Positions 8,219 through 18,105 of a stretch of DNA of 61,756 nt are shown piece after piece. The stretch comes from Paenibacillus peoriae KCTC 3763 (GTDB lineage Bacteria; Bacillota; Bacilli; Paenibacillales; Paenibacillaceae). The DNA lies in contig NZ_AGFX01000040.1 of NCBI RefSeq assembly GCF_000236805.1, forward strand, positions 1-61,756, given 5' to 3'. The notes under the pieces are model-generated. The model did no database searches, was not told where the DNA came from, and saw only the letters and a program-made list of their open reading frames with translations. Both the position numbers and the translations under genes were made by a program. How positions within the stretch are numbered: position 1 is the stretch's first letter; every line of letters begins with the position of its first letter.

Positions 8219-8656
8219 TTATCCGCGAAGTTCGTAAACTTCAGGTTTTTGTGCTGCATGTGGATGCTCAGTGCCTCTGTAAGCTTTCAATCTCAGCTTC
8301 ATTTTTTCGCCTTGACGAGTTTTAGGAAGCATGCCGTGAACAGCCAATTCCAACATACGTTCAGGTTTGTTTTTAACCATGTCTTGTGCAACTGTTACTT
8401 TCAAACCACCTGGGTGCATGGAGTGACGATAGTATTTCTTGTTCTCCATTTTTTTACCAGTCAATACGATCTTCTCTGCATTGATTACAACAACGAAATC
8501 ACCTGTGTCCACATGTGGTGTAAATTGTGGCTTGTGTTTACCGCGAATCAACGCAGCCGCTTCGCTTGCCAGACGACCGAGCGTTTTACCTTCGGCATCG
8601 ATGATGTGCCAGTTACGCTCAACTTCATTTGGCTTAGCCATATACGTAGTACGCAT
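8219..8656 (-). CDS. rplM: 50S ribosomal protein L13
   Basis: The 145-residue early-assembly 23S rRNA-binding protein carries the [18 protein letters not shown] and [12 protein letters not shown] segments typical of L13. ATG 8656 was chosen because AAGGAGG is 8 bases upstream; ten extra codons upstream would start without a site. The 5' leader contains a hairpin resembling the Bacillales L13 leader, so autoregulation by L13 is likely. rpsI follows. Confidence 0.97.
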   Translation of the reverse strand: MRTTYMAKPNEVERNWHIIDAEGKTLGRLASEAAALIRGKHKPQFTPHVDTGDFVVVINAEKIVLTGKKMENKKYYRHSMHPGGLKVTVAQDMVKNKPERMLELAVHGMLPKTRQGEKMKLRLKAYRGTEHPHAAQKPEVYELRG

Positions 8657-8757
8657 GAAAAGTTTCCTCCTTAAGTTCATTAACAAAAATCGTCATTTAT
8701 CTTCGTTCGTTAACTTGCTACATTATTGATGGATTAGATGTTGCTTTAATGTGATCG

Positions 8758-8789
8758 TCTTAATTGGGGCTGTGGGAAAGCCATTAAGA
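8758..8789 (-). promoter_or_regulatory. Likely L13 leader hairpin upstream of rplM
   Basis: The minus-strand leader folds as TCTTAAT-GGCT, a TTCCCAC loop, then AGCC-CCA-ATTAAGA (8789-8758). It starts about 12 bases after the -10 element. Position and fold fit the L13 leader family, where L13 binds its own mRNA. The call rests on appearance, not a covariance search. Confidence 0.5.
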
Positions 8790-8802
8790 AAACACAACTT
8801 TT

Positions 8803-8831
8803 ATATTACAGGATAACCAGCAAATTCGCAA
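8803..8831 (-). promoter_or_regulatory. Promoter of rplM-rpsI
   Basis: The -35 is TTGCGA (8826-8831), the spacer 17 bases and the -10 TAATAT (8803-8808), just downstream of the truA stop region. It gives rplM-rpsI an independent start with a leader of about 145 bases. Confidence 0.6.
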
Positions 8832-8839
8832 GGGAAAAA

Positions 8840-9625
8840 TCAATGTTTTTTGATGTTTTCCTCATACTCCACACTCCAGAGAGTTAAGGCATGTCCTACC
8901 GCTGTAGGTCCTGCCTTTGAACGGTTTTTCGCCTCTAAAATAAATGGAATATCGTCGGCAGATTTCTTTCCTTCTCCCACTTCGAGCAAAGTCCCCATAA
9001 TAATCCGAACCATGTGCTGCAAAAATCCGCTACCTGTAATATAAGTATGAATAATTCCCTGATCATCCGAGCCCGGCCGTGAAAAGGAATGGTCCACTGT
9101 CATATAGGCTTCGTAAATTGTGCGGACATGATTCGTCTTCTGGGAACGTCGGGATGCAAACGAAGTATAGTCAAAGATCCCCACTAAATGTGCCAGTCCC
9201 TGCTCCATTGCTTGTACATCTAATTTTGTTGGGTGATGCGCCTGTGTACGACGGTGAAAGATGTCTGGAAATCGGTTAGCATTAATGCTGTACCGATAAG
9301 TCTTCCGCTTCGCCATGCGGCGCGCGTGGAAAGACAACGGCACCTCTTTCGCTTCCGTAACAATAATATCACGGGGCAACCACGCATTTAGGGCAAGGCA
9401 CCAACGTTCGATAGGAATAGGCGACTCGGTATGAAAATTAAATACTTGCCCATACGCATGTACACCAGCGTCTGTGCGACCGGAACCTGTGATTTTAAGA
9501 CGTTCACCTGTCAATGAACATATAGCACTCTCCAGATAATCCTGAATCGTATTGCCATTAGGCTGAGTCTGAAAACCATCATACTCCGTTCCGTCGTAGT
9601 TCACTTTCATGCACAAGTTCCGCAC
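8840..9625 (-). CDS. truA: tRNA pseudouridine(38-40) synthase TruA
   Basis: The 261-residue enzyme converts U38-U40 of the tRNA anticodon arm to pseudouridine. The catalytic Asp is in GSGRTDAGVHA (Asp52). Other family marks are the N-terminal YDGTEYDGFQ segment and the later GFLQHMVRIIMGTL helix. The start is GTG with AGGTG 9 bases upstream. In B. subtilis the ECF transporter genes lie between rplQ and truA. Here they are absent and two hairpins separate rplQ from truA. Confidence 0.95.
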   Translation of the reverse strand: MRNLCMKVNYDGTEYDGFQTQPNGNTIQDYLESAICSLTGERLKITGSGRTDAGVHAYGQVFNFHTESPIPIERWCLALNAWLPRDIIVTEAKEVPLSFHARRMAKRKTYRYSINANRFPDIFHRRTQAHHPTKLDVQAMEQGLAHLVGIFDYTSFASRRSQKTNHVRTIYEAYMTVDHSFSRPGSDDQGIIHTYITGSGFLQHMVRIIMGTLLEVGEGKKSADDIPFILEAKNRSKAGPTAVGHALTLWSVEYEENIKKH

Positions 9626-9686
9626 ATTTCTTCACACCTTTACAGGGTAATCTCTGGGTCTATGAGGATTAACCGAACATAGCAAA

Positions 9687-9710
9687 GGAGAAGTCCCTCC
9701 GGACTTCTCC
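9687..9710. terminator. Second hairpin between rplQ and truA
   Basis: Perfect stem GGAGAAGTCC / GGACTTCTCC with loop CTCC (plus-strand reading). On the minus strand it is followed only by TTTG, so it is a weak terminator or an attenuator for truA, in tandem with the strong one at 9716-9757. Confidence 0.5.
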
Positions 9711-9715
9711 AAGAG

Positions 9716-9757
9716 AAAAAAAGGGTTGTTCAGAATCAAGCTGATTCTGTCCACCCT
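9716..9757 (-). terminator. Terminator of the S10-spc-alpha operon
   Basis: After rplQ, minus-strand AGGGT..ACAGAATCA pairs with TGATTCTG..ACCCT around GCT and is followed by a run of seven T. Confidence 0.9.
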
Positions 9758-9775
9758 TCCCTCATCTTCGCCTGT

Positions 9776-10141
9776 CTACGCGCGGTCAACCAATTCCAGA
9801 TATACCATTGGAGCAGCGTCGCCACGACGAGGTCCTAGTTTCAAGATACGAGTGTATCCACCTGGACGCTCATTGTAACGTGTAGCCAATTCGCTAAACA
9901 GTTTTTGGATTGCATCCTGCTCACCATCAACAGTTTCACGGCGAACGAACGCAGCCACTTGACGGCGTGCGTGCAGATCCCCTTTTTTCGCTTTAGTGAT
10001 CAGTTTTTCAGCAATAGAACGAACTTCTTTTGCTTTAGCCTCAGTAGTTTGGATACGCTCGTACAAGAACAGATCGGTTACCAAATCACGAAACAAAGCT
10101 TTACGGGCACTGGAGTTACGGCCCAATTTTTGGTATGCCAT
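9776..10141 (-). CDS. rplQ: 50S ribosomal protein L17
   Basis: The 121-residue protein opens with the conserved [20 protein letters not shown] and ends [10 protein letters not shown]. It lies near the peptide exit tunnel in 23S rRNA domain III. It is the last gene of the alpha operon, 33 bases after rpoA, with AAGGAGG before the ATG and a strong terminator behind it. Confidence 0.98.
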   Translation of the reverse strand: MAYQKLGRNSSARKALFRDLVTDLFLYERIQTTEAKAKEVRSIAEKLITKAKKGDLHARRQVAAFVRRETVDGEQDAIQKLFSELATRYNERPGGYTRILKLGPRRGDAAPMVYLELVDRA

Positions 10142-10174
10142 GTAATTTCCCCTCCTTCACAAAAACGTTGCTGT

Positions 10175-11119
10175 CTATTCTTCCGTACGAAGTCCTAAAC
10201 CAAGTTCCTCAAGCTTCTCTTGTACTTCTTCCAAAGATTTGCGGCCCAAGTTGCGAACCTTCATCATATCTTCTTCAGATTTAGTCGTGAGTTCTTGTAC
10301 CGTATTGATACCAGCGCGCTTAAGGCAGTTATAGGAACGGACGGAGAGATCCAGCTCTTCGATCGTCATTTCAAGAACTTTTTCTTTCTTATCTTCTTCT
10401 TTTTCGACCATAATTTCCGCATCTTTTGCTTCGTCCGTGAGACCCACGAACAACATCACATGCTCGGTCAAAATTTTGGCTCCAAGGCTCACTGCTTCCT
10501 CAGGACGAATACTTCCGTCAGTCCAAACCTCAAGTGTCAGCTTGTCATAATTCGTAACCTGGCCAACACGCGTATTTTCTACGCCGTAGTTCACGCGTGC
10601 AATCGGAGTGTAGATGGAGTCGACGGGAATGACGCCGATCGGCTGGTCATCACGTTTATTCCGATCCTGCTTAACGTAACCGCGACCGCGATTGGCAAAA
10701 ATACGCATGTGAAGTCTCGAACCCGGTCCGAGAGTAGCAATGTGAAGATCCGGATTAAGAATTTCCACATCACTATCCGCACGGATATCTCCTGCCGTTA
10801 CAACTCCTTCGCCTTCCGCATCGATTTCGAGTACCTTCTCTTCATCCGAGTGGATTTTAAGCGATAAAGCTTTCAAGTTCAGTATGATCTCCGTTACGTC
10901 TTCCTTCACACCGGGAACCGTTGCAAACTCGTGCAGAACCCCATCGATCTGAACCGATGTGACTGCTGCCCCCGGTAACGAGGATAACAGAATACGGCGA
11001 AGCGAGTTCCCCAGCGTCGTACCGTATCCGCGTTCCAGCGGTTCTACTACGAATTTTCCATAGGTGCCATCATCATTGACGTCAACCGTCTCAATTTTCG
11101 GCTTTTCGATTTCTATCAC
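10175..11119 (-). CDS. rpoA: RNA polymerase alpha subunit
   Basis: The 314-residue subunit has the assembly domain at residues about 1-230 ([32 protein letters not shown]) and the C-terminal domain at about 245-310 with the helix-hairpin-helix [11 protein letters not shown] that touches UP-element DNA and activators. The start is GTG with GGAGGG 9 bases before it. A 135-base gap after rpsK contains its own candidate promoter. Confidence 0.98.
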   Translation of the reverse strand: MIEIEKPKIETVDVNDDGTYGKFVVEPLERGYGTTLGNSLRRILLSSLPGAAVTSVQIDGVLHEFATVPGVKEDVTEIILNLKALSLKIHSDEEKVLEIDAEGEGVVTAGDIRADSDVEILNPDLHIATLGPGSRLHMRIFANRGRGYVKQDRNKRDDQPIGVIPVDSIYTPIARVNYGVENTRVGQVTNYDKLTLEVWTDGSIRPEEAVSLGAKILTEHVMLFVGLTDEAKDAEIMVEKEEDKKEKVLEMTIEELDLSVRSYNCLKRAGINTVQELTTKSEEDMMKVRNLGRKSLEEVQEKLEELGLGLRTEE

Positions 11120-11186
11120 TGCAATATCCCTCCTTCAAAACGTCGCTCCTATATGAAACATTCACCTTATCCATAGTCAATCATGC

Positions 11187-11214
11187 AGTATACCTAAACA
11201 TCCATTCTTGGCAA
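11187..11214 (-). promoter_or_regulatory. Candidate internal promoter for rpoA-rplQ
   Basis: The -35 is TTGCCA (11209-11214), the spacer 16 bases and the -10 TATACT (11187-11192), in the rpsK-rpoA gap. Confidence 0.5.
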
Positions 11215-11254
11215 TTTGTGCCGGATCTATACTACACGCAGAGGAGAAATCTCA

Positions 11255-11650
11255 TTAGACGCGACGACGTTTTGGAGGACGGCATCCGTTATGAGGTACC
11301 GGAGTTACGTCTTTAATCAGGTTAACTTCCAGACCAGCAGCTTGCAAAGAGCGGATTGCTGCTTCGCGGCCTGCGCCTGGTCCTTTAACCATAACTTCGA
11401 CAGTTTTCATGCCGTGTTCCATAGCAGCTTTAGCAGCAGTTTCTGCGGCCATTTGCGCTGCAAATGGAGTAGATTTACGTGAACCGCGGAATCCCATACC
11501 GCCTGAGCTTGCCCAAGAGATTGCGTTACCGTGTGGATCTGTGATCGTAACGATCGTGTTGTTGAACGTGGAACGGATGTGTGCCACGCCACTTTCGATA
11601 TTTTTACGGTCACGGCGTTTTGTACGTACAACTTTTTTCGGTTTAGCCAT
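11255..11650 (-). CDS. rpsK: 30S ribosomal protein S11
   Basis: This is a 131-residue platform protein. The [18 protein letters not shown] segment, the [19 protein letters not shown] region and the C-terminal [13 protein letters not shown] are classic S11. It shapes the 30S platform near the mRNA exit and pairs with S6-S18. It lies 19 bases after rpsM with GGGAGG upstream of ATG. Confidence 0.98.
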   Translation of the reverse strand: MAKPKKVVRTKRRDRKNIESGVAHIRSTFNNTIVTITDPHGNAISWASSGGMGFRGSRKSTPFAAQMAAETAAKAAMEHGMKTVEVMVKGPGAGREAAIRSLQAAGLEVNLIKDVTPVPHNGCRPPKRRRV

Positions 11651-11669
11651 TGAATGTTATCCTCCCTTC

Positions 11670-12038
11670 TTATTTCTTTTTGTTCGCTACAGTCCGACGA
11701 GGACCTTTACGCGTACGAGCATTAGTTTTAGTACGTTGTCCGCGAACAGGCAATCCACGACGGTGACGCACACCACGGTAGCAGCCAATTTCAGTCAGAC
11801 GTTTAATATTCAAGGAAATTTCACGACGCAGATCGCCTTCTACTTTAACTTCTTTGTCGATCGTTTCACGTAATTTGCTCACTTCATCTTCAGTCAAATC
11901 ACGAACACGCGTGTTTGCACTGATGCCTGTTTCCTTCAAAATTTTCTGAGAAGTCGTTTTACCGATTCCGAAAATGTAAGTCAAGGCGATCTCAACGCGT
12001 TTGTCACGTGGTAAATCCACACCAGCTATACGAGCCAT
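11670..12038 (-). CDS. rpsM: 30S ribosomal protein S13
   Basis: The 122-residue head protein contacts 16S rRNA, P-site tRNA and L5 of the large subunit. The N-terminal [20 protein letters not shown] and the [16 protein letters not shown] stretch are diagnostic, and the tail is very basic. It sits between rpmJ and rpsK in the standard alpha-operon order. Confidence 0.98.
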   Translation of the reverse strand: MARIAGVDLPRDKRVEIALTYIFGIGKTTSQKILKETGISANTRVRDLTEDEVSKLRETIDKEVKVEGDLRREISLNIKRLTEIGCYRGVRHRRGLPVRGQRTKTNARTRKGPRRTVANKKK

Positions 12039-12059
12039 TTTACGCTACACCCCCTTCTA

Positions 12060-12194
<135 letters not shown>

Positions 12195-12291
12195 TTACCC
12201 TGGTAAAACTCGCTTCGTGAACATTCACATCGTTTTGCCGAGCAAAACAAGTTTTTTTAAATGACGTACGTTTAATAAAAACCTGCATGAA

Positions 12292-12507
12292 TTACTTGCG
12301 GTACGTTATACGGCCTTTAGTTAAATCGTAAGGCGATAACTGTACAACCACCTTGTCGCCTGTCAAAATACGGATAAAGTGCATCCGCAGCTTTCCGGAA
12401 ACATGAGCAAGAATTTGATGACCGTTCTCTAGCTCTACCTTGAACGTAGCGTTCGGCAGGGGCTCGATTACCGTACCTTCAACCTCAATGACATCTTCCT
12501 TGGCCAA
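12292..12507 (-). CDS. infA: Translation initiation factor IF-1
   Basis: The 71-residue OB-fold protein blocks the ribosomal A site during initiation. [20 protein letters not shown] and [20 protein letters not shown] mark the family, with C-terminal [15 protein letters not shown]. The start codon is TTG, with AGGAG 7 bases upstream. It is 2 bases from the KOW gene, so the two are tightly coupled. Confidence 0.97.
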   Translation of the reverse strand: MAKEDVIEVEGTVIEPLPNATFKVELENGHQILAHVSGKLRMHFIRILTGDKVVVQLSPYDLTKGRITYRK

Positions 12508-12509
12508 AG

Positions 12510-12818
12510 TCAGTCTCCTTTCTCTTCAGCTTGGTATTCGGACGAGTCCAGGAAAGTTTTCACTGCGTGACGCAGCTTTCCGTTCGTCACCCGACCGCTT
12601 TCGTTTAAACTGTTTACAATCTCGCTACTAATCTTAGACTGAGGCATCAAATGAAGAACATTTTTCTTCTTCGCTTGATCAAACTTTCGTTTATCCCCAT
12701 CCGCAATATATACAAACCTGCTGTCCGCTATTGAAACAACAACCGCAATCTGTCCGGCACCTCTGCCTTTCAGAATCTTCACCAGCTGACCGATTTGCAG
12801 GTTTCCTTGCTGAATCAT
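12510..12818 (-). CDS. KOW-domain RNA-binding protein
   Basis: This 102-residue protein has a KOW motif near the N-terminus ([21 protein letters not shown]), as in ribosomal L14e/L27e-like proteins and the small gene at the same place in B. subtilis. It probably binds rRNA or a ribosomal site, but its exact role is unknown. Start ATG 12818 was chosen because TAGGTGA lies about 5 bases upstream; a GTG three codons earlier is possible. It follows the degenerate map gene and precedes infA. Confidence 0.8.
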   Translation of the reverse strand: MIQQGNLQIGQLVKILKGRGAGQIAVVVSIADSRFVYIADGDKRKFDQAKKKNVLHLMPQSKISSEIVNSLNESGRVTNGKLRHAVKTFLDSSEYQAEEKGD

Positions 12819-12827
12819 TCCAATCAC

Positions 12828-13367
12828 CTACGCACTCAGTTTCGTGAAAATGTCCATGCCGTCCGCTGCGACCGTCTTCGTGTGCCCGTTATGAGCACAA
12901 GGAGCCAAGTCCATCGTAACGACCATCCAGTTGTCTTCCAGCGTCCCTATATGGCGAGAACCTATTTGAATCAACGATTCAATAGCCAGCTCAATGCCGG
13001 TTTTCAGCCTCGGTCCCTGTTCGGGAGCACCACGGTTTGGATTCTCAATATATTGCCGAATGGCATGCGACATTGTAAACTGGCGAGTTTTCGCGAGGAT
13101 ATCGCCTTTGTTTAACTTGCGTCTGCCGGGAAATCCGTGCACCAGTTGTTCATTGACTGAAGCGCAAATGCTAGCAGGAAAACCGTTATAACCTTTAAAA
13201 GACGGCACAGCTCCCTGACTGCGAATATACCAATCAGCTAAATGATCAAGTTTACCGGTCGTAATACCGGGCTCGATGTGTCCTGCTAAGCAATGAGTCG
13301 TTTCCGTCTCCATTCTCTCAGCTTTCCTCATAAAGCTTAATTCCGTTCCCGACTTGCAAATGATCAT
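12828..13367 (-). CDS. map: Degenerate type I methionine aminopeptidase, ligands lost
   Basis: The position (adk-map-KOW-infA) and residues 1-90 clearly match methionine aminopeptidase, including VPSFKGYNGFPASICASVNE and the substrate-site His in LVHGFPG. The protein is only 179 residues, against about 248 in the family. After GDI (88-90) about 45 residues are missing, including both metal-binding Asp (D97 and D108, E. coli numbering). After residue about 109 another 25 or so are missing, with the ligand His171. The final Glu (E235, in HFEHT) is replaced (HNGHT). Only Glu130, equivalent to E204, remains. The frame is open throughout. It is best seen as a pseudoenzyme or decaying gene; another map elsewhere must supply the essential activity. 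The ribosome-binding site is weak. Confidence 0.85.
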   Translation of the reverse strand: MIICKSGTELSFMRKAERMETETTHCLAGHIEPGITTGKLDHLADWYIRSQGAVPSFKGYNGFPASICASVNEQLVHGFPGRRKLNKGDILAKTRQFTMSHAIRQYIENPNRGAPEQGPRLKTGIELAIESLIQIGSRHIGTLEDNWMVVTMDLAPCAHNGHTKTVAADGMDIFTKLSA

Positions 13368-13372
13368 TACAG

Positions 13373-14023
<651 letters not shown>

Positions 14024-14106
14024 TCACTCCTCAGACGACCCCTACACAAGAAACAGCACAAAAGGTGCCGGTAAGCATGCGAACATCCTAAGCCGGAACC
14101 TATTGC

Positions 14107-15405
14107 CTATTTGTTGATGAAGCCTTTGTAATGGCGTTTAATCAGTTGGCTTTCGATTTGCTTCATTGTATCCAATGCAACACCGATAATAATGAGCAGT
14201 GAAGTACCGCCAATTTGCACGGAACGAGGCAAGCCCGAAAGCGAACCGAAGAATACCGGCAATACGGATATGACTGCAAGGAACAAAGCCCCTGTCATCG
14301 TCAACCGTGACATTACTCGTGTCAGGTATTTTTCCGTAGCTTTACCCGGGCGAATTCCCGGAATATAACCACCGTTTTTCTTCATGTTGTCGGCCATTTG
14401 CTGCGGATTCATCTGTACAAAGGTATAGAAGAATGTGAAACCGATAATCATTACGACATACAAAACCATGCCTAGTGGCTTGTCATAATACAAGTATGTG
14501 GTAACCCACTTAGCCCACGCATGATCCGCCCAGAAACTCGCAATAATAGTCGGGAATTGCAGCAATGATACCGCAAAAATTACCGGAATAACGCCTGCCG
14601 CATTAATCTTCATCGGAATATGCGTATTCTGGCCACCGTACATTTTGTTACCAACTACACGTTTCGCATATTGTACCGGTATTTTCCGAATACCTTGCTG
14701 GATGTAGATAACACCAACAATAATCAGAATAACTACCAAGGCAATAATGATTGCTTTCAGAATATTCATGAACAGCTGATCTGCCTGAATAAACTGGGAT
14801 TCTACAATCGTGCGAATATGTCTTGGAATACCTGCTGCAATCCCTGCAAAGATAACAATGGAGATACCATTGCCGATTCCTTTTTCAGTAATTTGCTCAC
14901 CAAGCCACATAAGGAACGTAGTTCCTGCTGTAAGCACAATTGCAATCACCAAATAATCAGCAAAAGTCGCTCCAGGAATCATCGCTGCACCGTACAGTCT
15001 GTTAAAGCCAATCGACGTTCCGAAAGCTTGAATCAAACCCAGTATTACCGTACCATACCGTGTAATTTGAGCCAACTTCTTTTTACCATGTTCTCCTTGT
15101 TTAGCCCATTCCGCAAATTTCGGAATCACGTCCATTGACAGCAACTGTACAATGATAGACGCTGTAATATATGGCATAATCCCGAGGGCGAATATCGAAA
15201 ACTGATACAAAGCGCCCCCTGAGAAGGTATTAAGGAGTCCGAATAACTCGCTTCCTGCCTGATCCTGAGATGTAAAGACTTGCTTGTTCACGCCGGGAAC
15301 CGGCACGAAGGAGCCAATACGGTATACCAAAAGTATAAACAGGGTGAACAGAATACGAGTTCTAAGATCCTCAACTCGCCATATATTTTTCAGGGTCTTG
15401 AACAT
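14107..15405 (-). CDS. secY: Protein translocase subunit SecY
   Basis: The 432-residue channel subunit of SecYEG has ten membrane segments; residues 17-37 and 66-86 are the first two. The conserved FALGIMPYITASIIVQLL segment and the cytoplasmic loop with PGKATEKYL are present. Its ATG overlaps the rplO stop by one base (TAATG), so translation is coupled. An imperfect stem (AGGTTCCGG / CCGGCACCT) lies in the 90-base gap before adk. Confidence 0.97.
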   Translation of the reverse strand: MFKTLKNIWRVEDLRTRILFTLFILLVYRIGSFVPVPGVNKQVFTSQDQAGSELFGLLNTFSGGALYQFSIFALGIMPYITASIIVQLLSMDVIPKFAEWAKQGEHGKKKLAQITRYGTVILGLIQAFGTSIGFNRLYGAAMIPGATFADYLVIAIVLTAGTTFLMWLGEQITEKGIGNGISIVIFAGIAAGIPRHIRTIVESQFIQADQLFMNILKAIIIALVVILIIVGVIYIQQGIRKIPVQYAKRVVGNKMYGGQNTHIPMKINAAGVIPVIFAVSLLQFPTIIASFWADHAWAKWVTTYLYYDKPLGMVLYVVMIIGFTFFYTFVQMNPQQMADNMKKNGGYIPGIRPGKATEKYLTRVMSRLTMTGALFLAVISVLPVFFGSLSGLPRSVQIGGTSLLIIIGVALDTMKQIESQLIKRHYKGFINK

Positions 15406-15845
15406 TAGATCACCTCGGTTTTACCGCCGGCAGCTTCAATTTTCTCTACCGCAGATTGAGAGAACTTGTTCGCTTTAACTGTCAATTTCACAGTGATTTC
15501 ACCGTTACCCAGAATTTTAATTCCGGACTTCGCATCTTTCACAATTCCATTGTTCAGCAAAAACTCAGGACTTACTTCTGTACCTGTTGCAAAACTATTC
15601 AAATCTTCGATATTCAAAACCGCATACTCTTTACGAGTAGGATTTACGAAACCGCGTTTAGGCAAGCGACGATACAGTGGATTTTGACCACCCTCGAAGC
15701 CCGGACGTACACCACCGCCGGAACGAGCGTTTTGACCTTTATGACCACGACCAGAAGTTTTACCCGTACCGCTACTAGGACCACGACCCAAACGTTTACG
15801 TTCTTTGCGGGAACCTGGAGCTGGGGAAAGCTCATGTAACTTCAT
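15405..15845 (-). CDS. rplO: 50S ribosomal protein L15
   Basis: The 146-residue protein has the Gly/Arg-rich N-terminal extension ([21 protein letters not shown]) that threads into 23S rRNA. ATG 15845 follows AAGGAGG by a normal distance; a GTG four codons upstream overlaps that site and was rejected. The stop overlaps secY. Confidence 0.97.
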   Translation of the reverse strand: MKLHELSPAPGSRKERKRLGRGPSSGTGKTSGRGHKGQNARSGGGVRPGFEGGQNPLYRRLPKRGFVNPTRKEYAVLNIEDLNSFATGTEVSPEFLLNNGIVKDAKSGIKILGNGEITVKLTVKANKFSQSAVEKIEAAGGKTEVI

Positions 15846-15891
15846 CGTTCGTTGCACCTCCTTGATTATTGTTAAAATGCTTTGTTTTTTC

Positions 15892-16077
15892 TTAAGCTTC
15901 GATTTCTTTAACAGAAACCAAATGGCTAACTTTATTAATCATCCCGCGAATGGCTGCATTATCTGGTTGAACTACTTTATGGTTGATTTTACGCAAGCCG
16001 AGCGTCTTAACAGTCGTTCTCTGAGTACCAGGACGGCCGATCAACGAACGAACGAGGGTAATTTCTAATTTCGCCAT
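15892..16077 (-). CDS. rpmD: 50S ribosomal protein L30
   Basis: The 61-residue protein contains [21 protein letters not shown] and the [14 protein letters not shown] motif of bacterial L30, and binds 23S rRNA domain II. It lies between rpsE and rplO with AAGGAGGG before the ATG. Confidence 0.97.
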   Translation of the reverse strand: MAKLEITLVRSLIGRPGTQRTTVKTLGLRKINHKVVQPDNAAIRGMINKVSHLVSVKEIEA

Positions 16078-16089
16078 GATATTCCCTCC

Positions 16090-16587
16090 TTAGCCCAGCA
16101 GCTCTTCGATGGATTTGCCACGCAATTTTGCAACTTCTTCAGCGCGTTTCAAGCGGGACAAACCTTCCAAAGTCGCATTGACCATATTCATGGAATTCGA
16201 AGAACCCAGAGATTTTGTCAAGATATCACCTACACCAGCAAGCTCCAGTACAGCACGCACTGGACCACCAGCGATAACCCCAGTACCTTCCGATGCCGGT
16301 TTCAACAGAACCCGGCCAGCACCGAACTTACCTGTAACAAGGTGAGGAATTGTTGTGCCTACGAGTGGAACGTGAATCAGGTTTTTCTTAGCATCTTCAA
16401 TACCTTTGCGAATCGCATCAGGTACTTCGCCAGCTTTACCGATTCCAGCGCCTACCCAGCCGTTGCCGTCGCCCACTACTACCAGAGCACTGAAGCTAAA
16501 ACGGCGTCCGCCTTTGACAACTTTAGCTACACGGTTAATATTTACTACTCTTTCAGTCAGTTCCAAAGTATTCGGATCTACACGCAA
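16090..16587 (-). CDS. rpsE: 30S ribosomal protein S5
   Basis: The 165-residue protein has the N-terminal double-stranded RNA-binding fold ([23 protein letters not shown]) and the S5 C-terminal domain with [19 protein letters not shown]. It contributes to decoding fidelity and the mRNA entry helicase. The start is TTG, with GGAGG 8 bases upstream. It follows rplR. Confidence 0.97.
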   Translation of the reverse strand: MRVDPNTLELTERVVNINRVAKVVKGGRRFSFSALVVVGDGNGWVGAGIGKAGEVPDAIRKGIEDAKKNLIHVPLVGTTIPHLVTGKFGAGRVLLKPASEGTGVIAGGPVRAVLELAGVGDILTKSLGSSNSMNMVNATLEGLSRLKRAEEVAKLRGKSIEELLG

Positions 16588-16614
16588 GTCGTTAACCTCC
16601 TTTTGAGAAATGTC

Positions 16615-16983
16615 TTAGAATTCAAGGCCTGCTTCGCGAGCTGCATCAGCCAAAGCTTGAATTCGTCCATGGTACAAGTATCCACCACGGTCAAATACGA
16701 TGTTAGCATGACCTTTTTCTTTTGCACGTTTAGCAACGAGTTCGCCAACCTTACGAGCTGCTTCAACACTACCACCGCTTTTGATTTCGCTGCTCAGTTC
16801 TTTATCCATAGTGGATGCAGATACCAATGTTACACCAGCTACATCATCAATCAGTTGTGCGTAGATATGCTTGGAAGAGCGGAACACGTTCAGACGAGGA
16901 CGTACAGCCGTACCTTCGATTTTTTTACGTACACGCAGATGTCTTCTGACACGTGCTTTATTTTTATCTTGTTTTGTAATCAT
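16615..16983 (-). CDS. rplR: 50S ribosomal protein L18
   Basis: The 122-residue 5S rRNA-binding protein has a basic N-terminus ([14 protein letters not shown]) and the core [15 protein letters not shown]. The C-terminal [24 protein letters not shown] is conserved. An unusual 115-base gap with a strong terminator-like structure separates it from rplF, so its expression may be reduced or controlled separately. Confidence 0.97.
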   Translation of the reverse strand: MITKQDKNKARVRRHLRVRKKIEGTAVRPRLNVFRSSKHIYAQLIDDVAGVTLVSASTMDKELSSEIKSGGSVEAARKVGELVAKRAKEKGHANIVFDRGGYLYHGRIQALADAAREAGLEF

Positions 16984-17042
16984 CTCAAGTTTTCACTCCC
17001 TTCAGTTTGCCTTTTAAAGCTTTATACTAAGACGCACTGGGT

Positions 17043-17082
17043 AAAAAAGAAGTACGAAGTCTTTCCTGCAGAAAGACCGCAC
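17043..17082 (-). terminator. Terminator-like hairpin inside the spc operon (rplF-rplR)
   Basis: On the minus strand GTGCG-GTCTTTC, loop TGCAG, GAAAGAC-TT-CGTAC forms a 12-bp stem with a two-base bulge, followed by TTCTTTTTTAC (17051-17042). By sequence it is an intrinsic terminator, though essential spc genes lie downstream. It may act as an attenuator. Confidence 0.6.
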
Positions 17083-17119
17083 AAAGTCGGTAAGAAACTT
17101 ATTTCTTCTTACCGGCTTT
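17083..17119 (-). other. Hairpin over the rplF stop codon
   Basis: A 14-position stem with one mismatch is formed by AAAGCCGGTAAGAA (17119-17106) and TTCTTACCGACTTT (17096-17083). The rplF stop codon lies in the loop. It abuts the terminator-like hairpin at 17052-17082, giving a tandem structure. Confidence 0.6.
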
Positions 17120-17641
17120 ACCTTCTTTACGGATGATGCGCTCGCCTTCGTATTTAATCCCTTTACCTTTGTACGGTTCAGGTTCACGAACGGAACGAAT
17201 TTTAGCAGCGTATGCACCTACACGCTCTTTATCAATTCCGCGAACGATGATTTTAGTGTTCGAAGGAACTTCGAATTCGATGCCCGCTTCCGGTGTGATT
17301 TCAACCGGGTGAGAGTATCCAACGTTCAGAACGATTTTATCTCCGGATTTGCTTGCACGATATCCGACCCCAACCAGCTCCAGAGATTTGGAAAAACCTT
17401 CAGTTACACCACTTACCATGTTGCTAACAACGCTGCGGGTTGTTCCATGCAAAGAACGGTGAAGTTTATTGTCCGAAGGACGAACTACATTAATTTCATT
17501 GTTTTCCACAGTAACGGACATGTCTTTGTGAAGCTCACGAGTCAATGCTCCTTTAGGACCTTTAACTGTGATCACTGTGTTGTTCAAAGTTACGTCAACA
17601 CCACTTGGTACTGTGATTGGTTTACGACCAATACGGGACAT
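17099..17641 (-). CDS. rplF: 50S ribosomal protein L6
   Basis: The 180-residue protein begins [15 protein letters not shown] and has two L6 repeats, with the rRNA-binding signature near the end ([16 protein letters not shown]). It sits by the factor-binding site of the 50S. Its final codons form one arm of a strong hairpin that runs into the rplF-rplR gap. Confidence 0.98.
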   Translation of the reverse strand: MSRIGRKPITVPSGVDVTLNNTVITVKGPKGALTRELHKDMSVTVENNEINVVRPSDNKLHRSLHGTTRSVVSNMVSGVTEGFSKSLELVGVGYRASKSGDKIVLNVGYSHPVEITPEAGIEFEVPSNTKIIVRGIDKERVGAYAAKIRSVREPEPYKGKGIKYEGERIIRKEGKAGKKK

Positions 17642-17674
17642 ATCTGTTGCACCTCCTATCTTTTAAACGTTATC

Positions 17675-18073
17675 TTACCAAACGTAGCAAACCACTTCTC
17701 CGCCGGCTTTGGACTGACGTGCTTCTTTATCAGTCATGATACCTTTGGATGTTGAAATGATTGCGATCCCGAGTCCACCCAGAACGCGTGGAATCTCATT
17801 GCTCTTCGTGTAAACGCGAAGACCTGGTTTACTGATTCTTTTCAAACCTGTAATAACACGCTCGTTGTTCGCACCGTATTTCAAGAAAATACGGATGATC
17901 CCTTGTTTGCTATCTTCAACAAATTCCGCATCACGAATGAATCCTTCACGTTTCAGGATGTCGGCGATTTGTTTTTTCATTGTAGATGCAGGCATTTCTA
18001 CTGTTTCGTGACGAACTGTGTTCGCGTTACGAATACGAGTAAGCATATCTGCAATTGGATCAGACATAGTCAT
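17675..18073 (-). CDS. rpsH: 30S ribosomal protein S8
   Basis: The 132-residue protein begins [20 protein letters not shown], with C-terminal [26 protein letters not shown]. It binds 16S helix 21 and in many bacteria represses its operon. The start is set at the first ATG, 10 bases after AAGGAGG. Confidence 0.98.
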   Translation of the reverse strand: MTMSDPIADMLTRIRNANTVRHETVEMPASTMKKQIADILKREGFIRDAEFVEDSKQGIIRIFLKYGANNERVITGLKRISKPGLRVYTKSNEIPRVLGGLGIAIISTSKGIMTDKEARQSKAGGEVVCYVW

Positions 18074-18105
18074 TGTGTATAAACCTCCTTCCCAAACAGG
18101 ACTTT

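Noticed and set aside
10220-10867. 215-codon plus-strand frame over rpoA
   Set aside because: Antisense shadow of rpoA with Phe/His-rich, meaningless translation.
12828-13367. map shortened by a sequencing frameshift
   Set aside because: The frame is continuous, both gaps are in frame, and a separate ligand substitution exists, so a simple error does not explain it.
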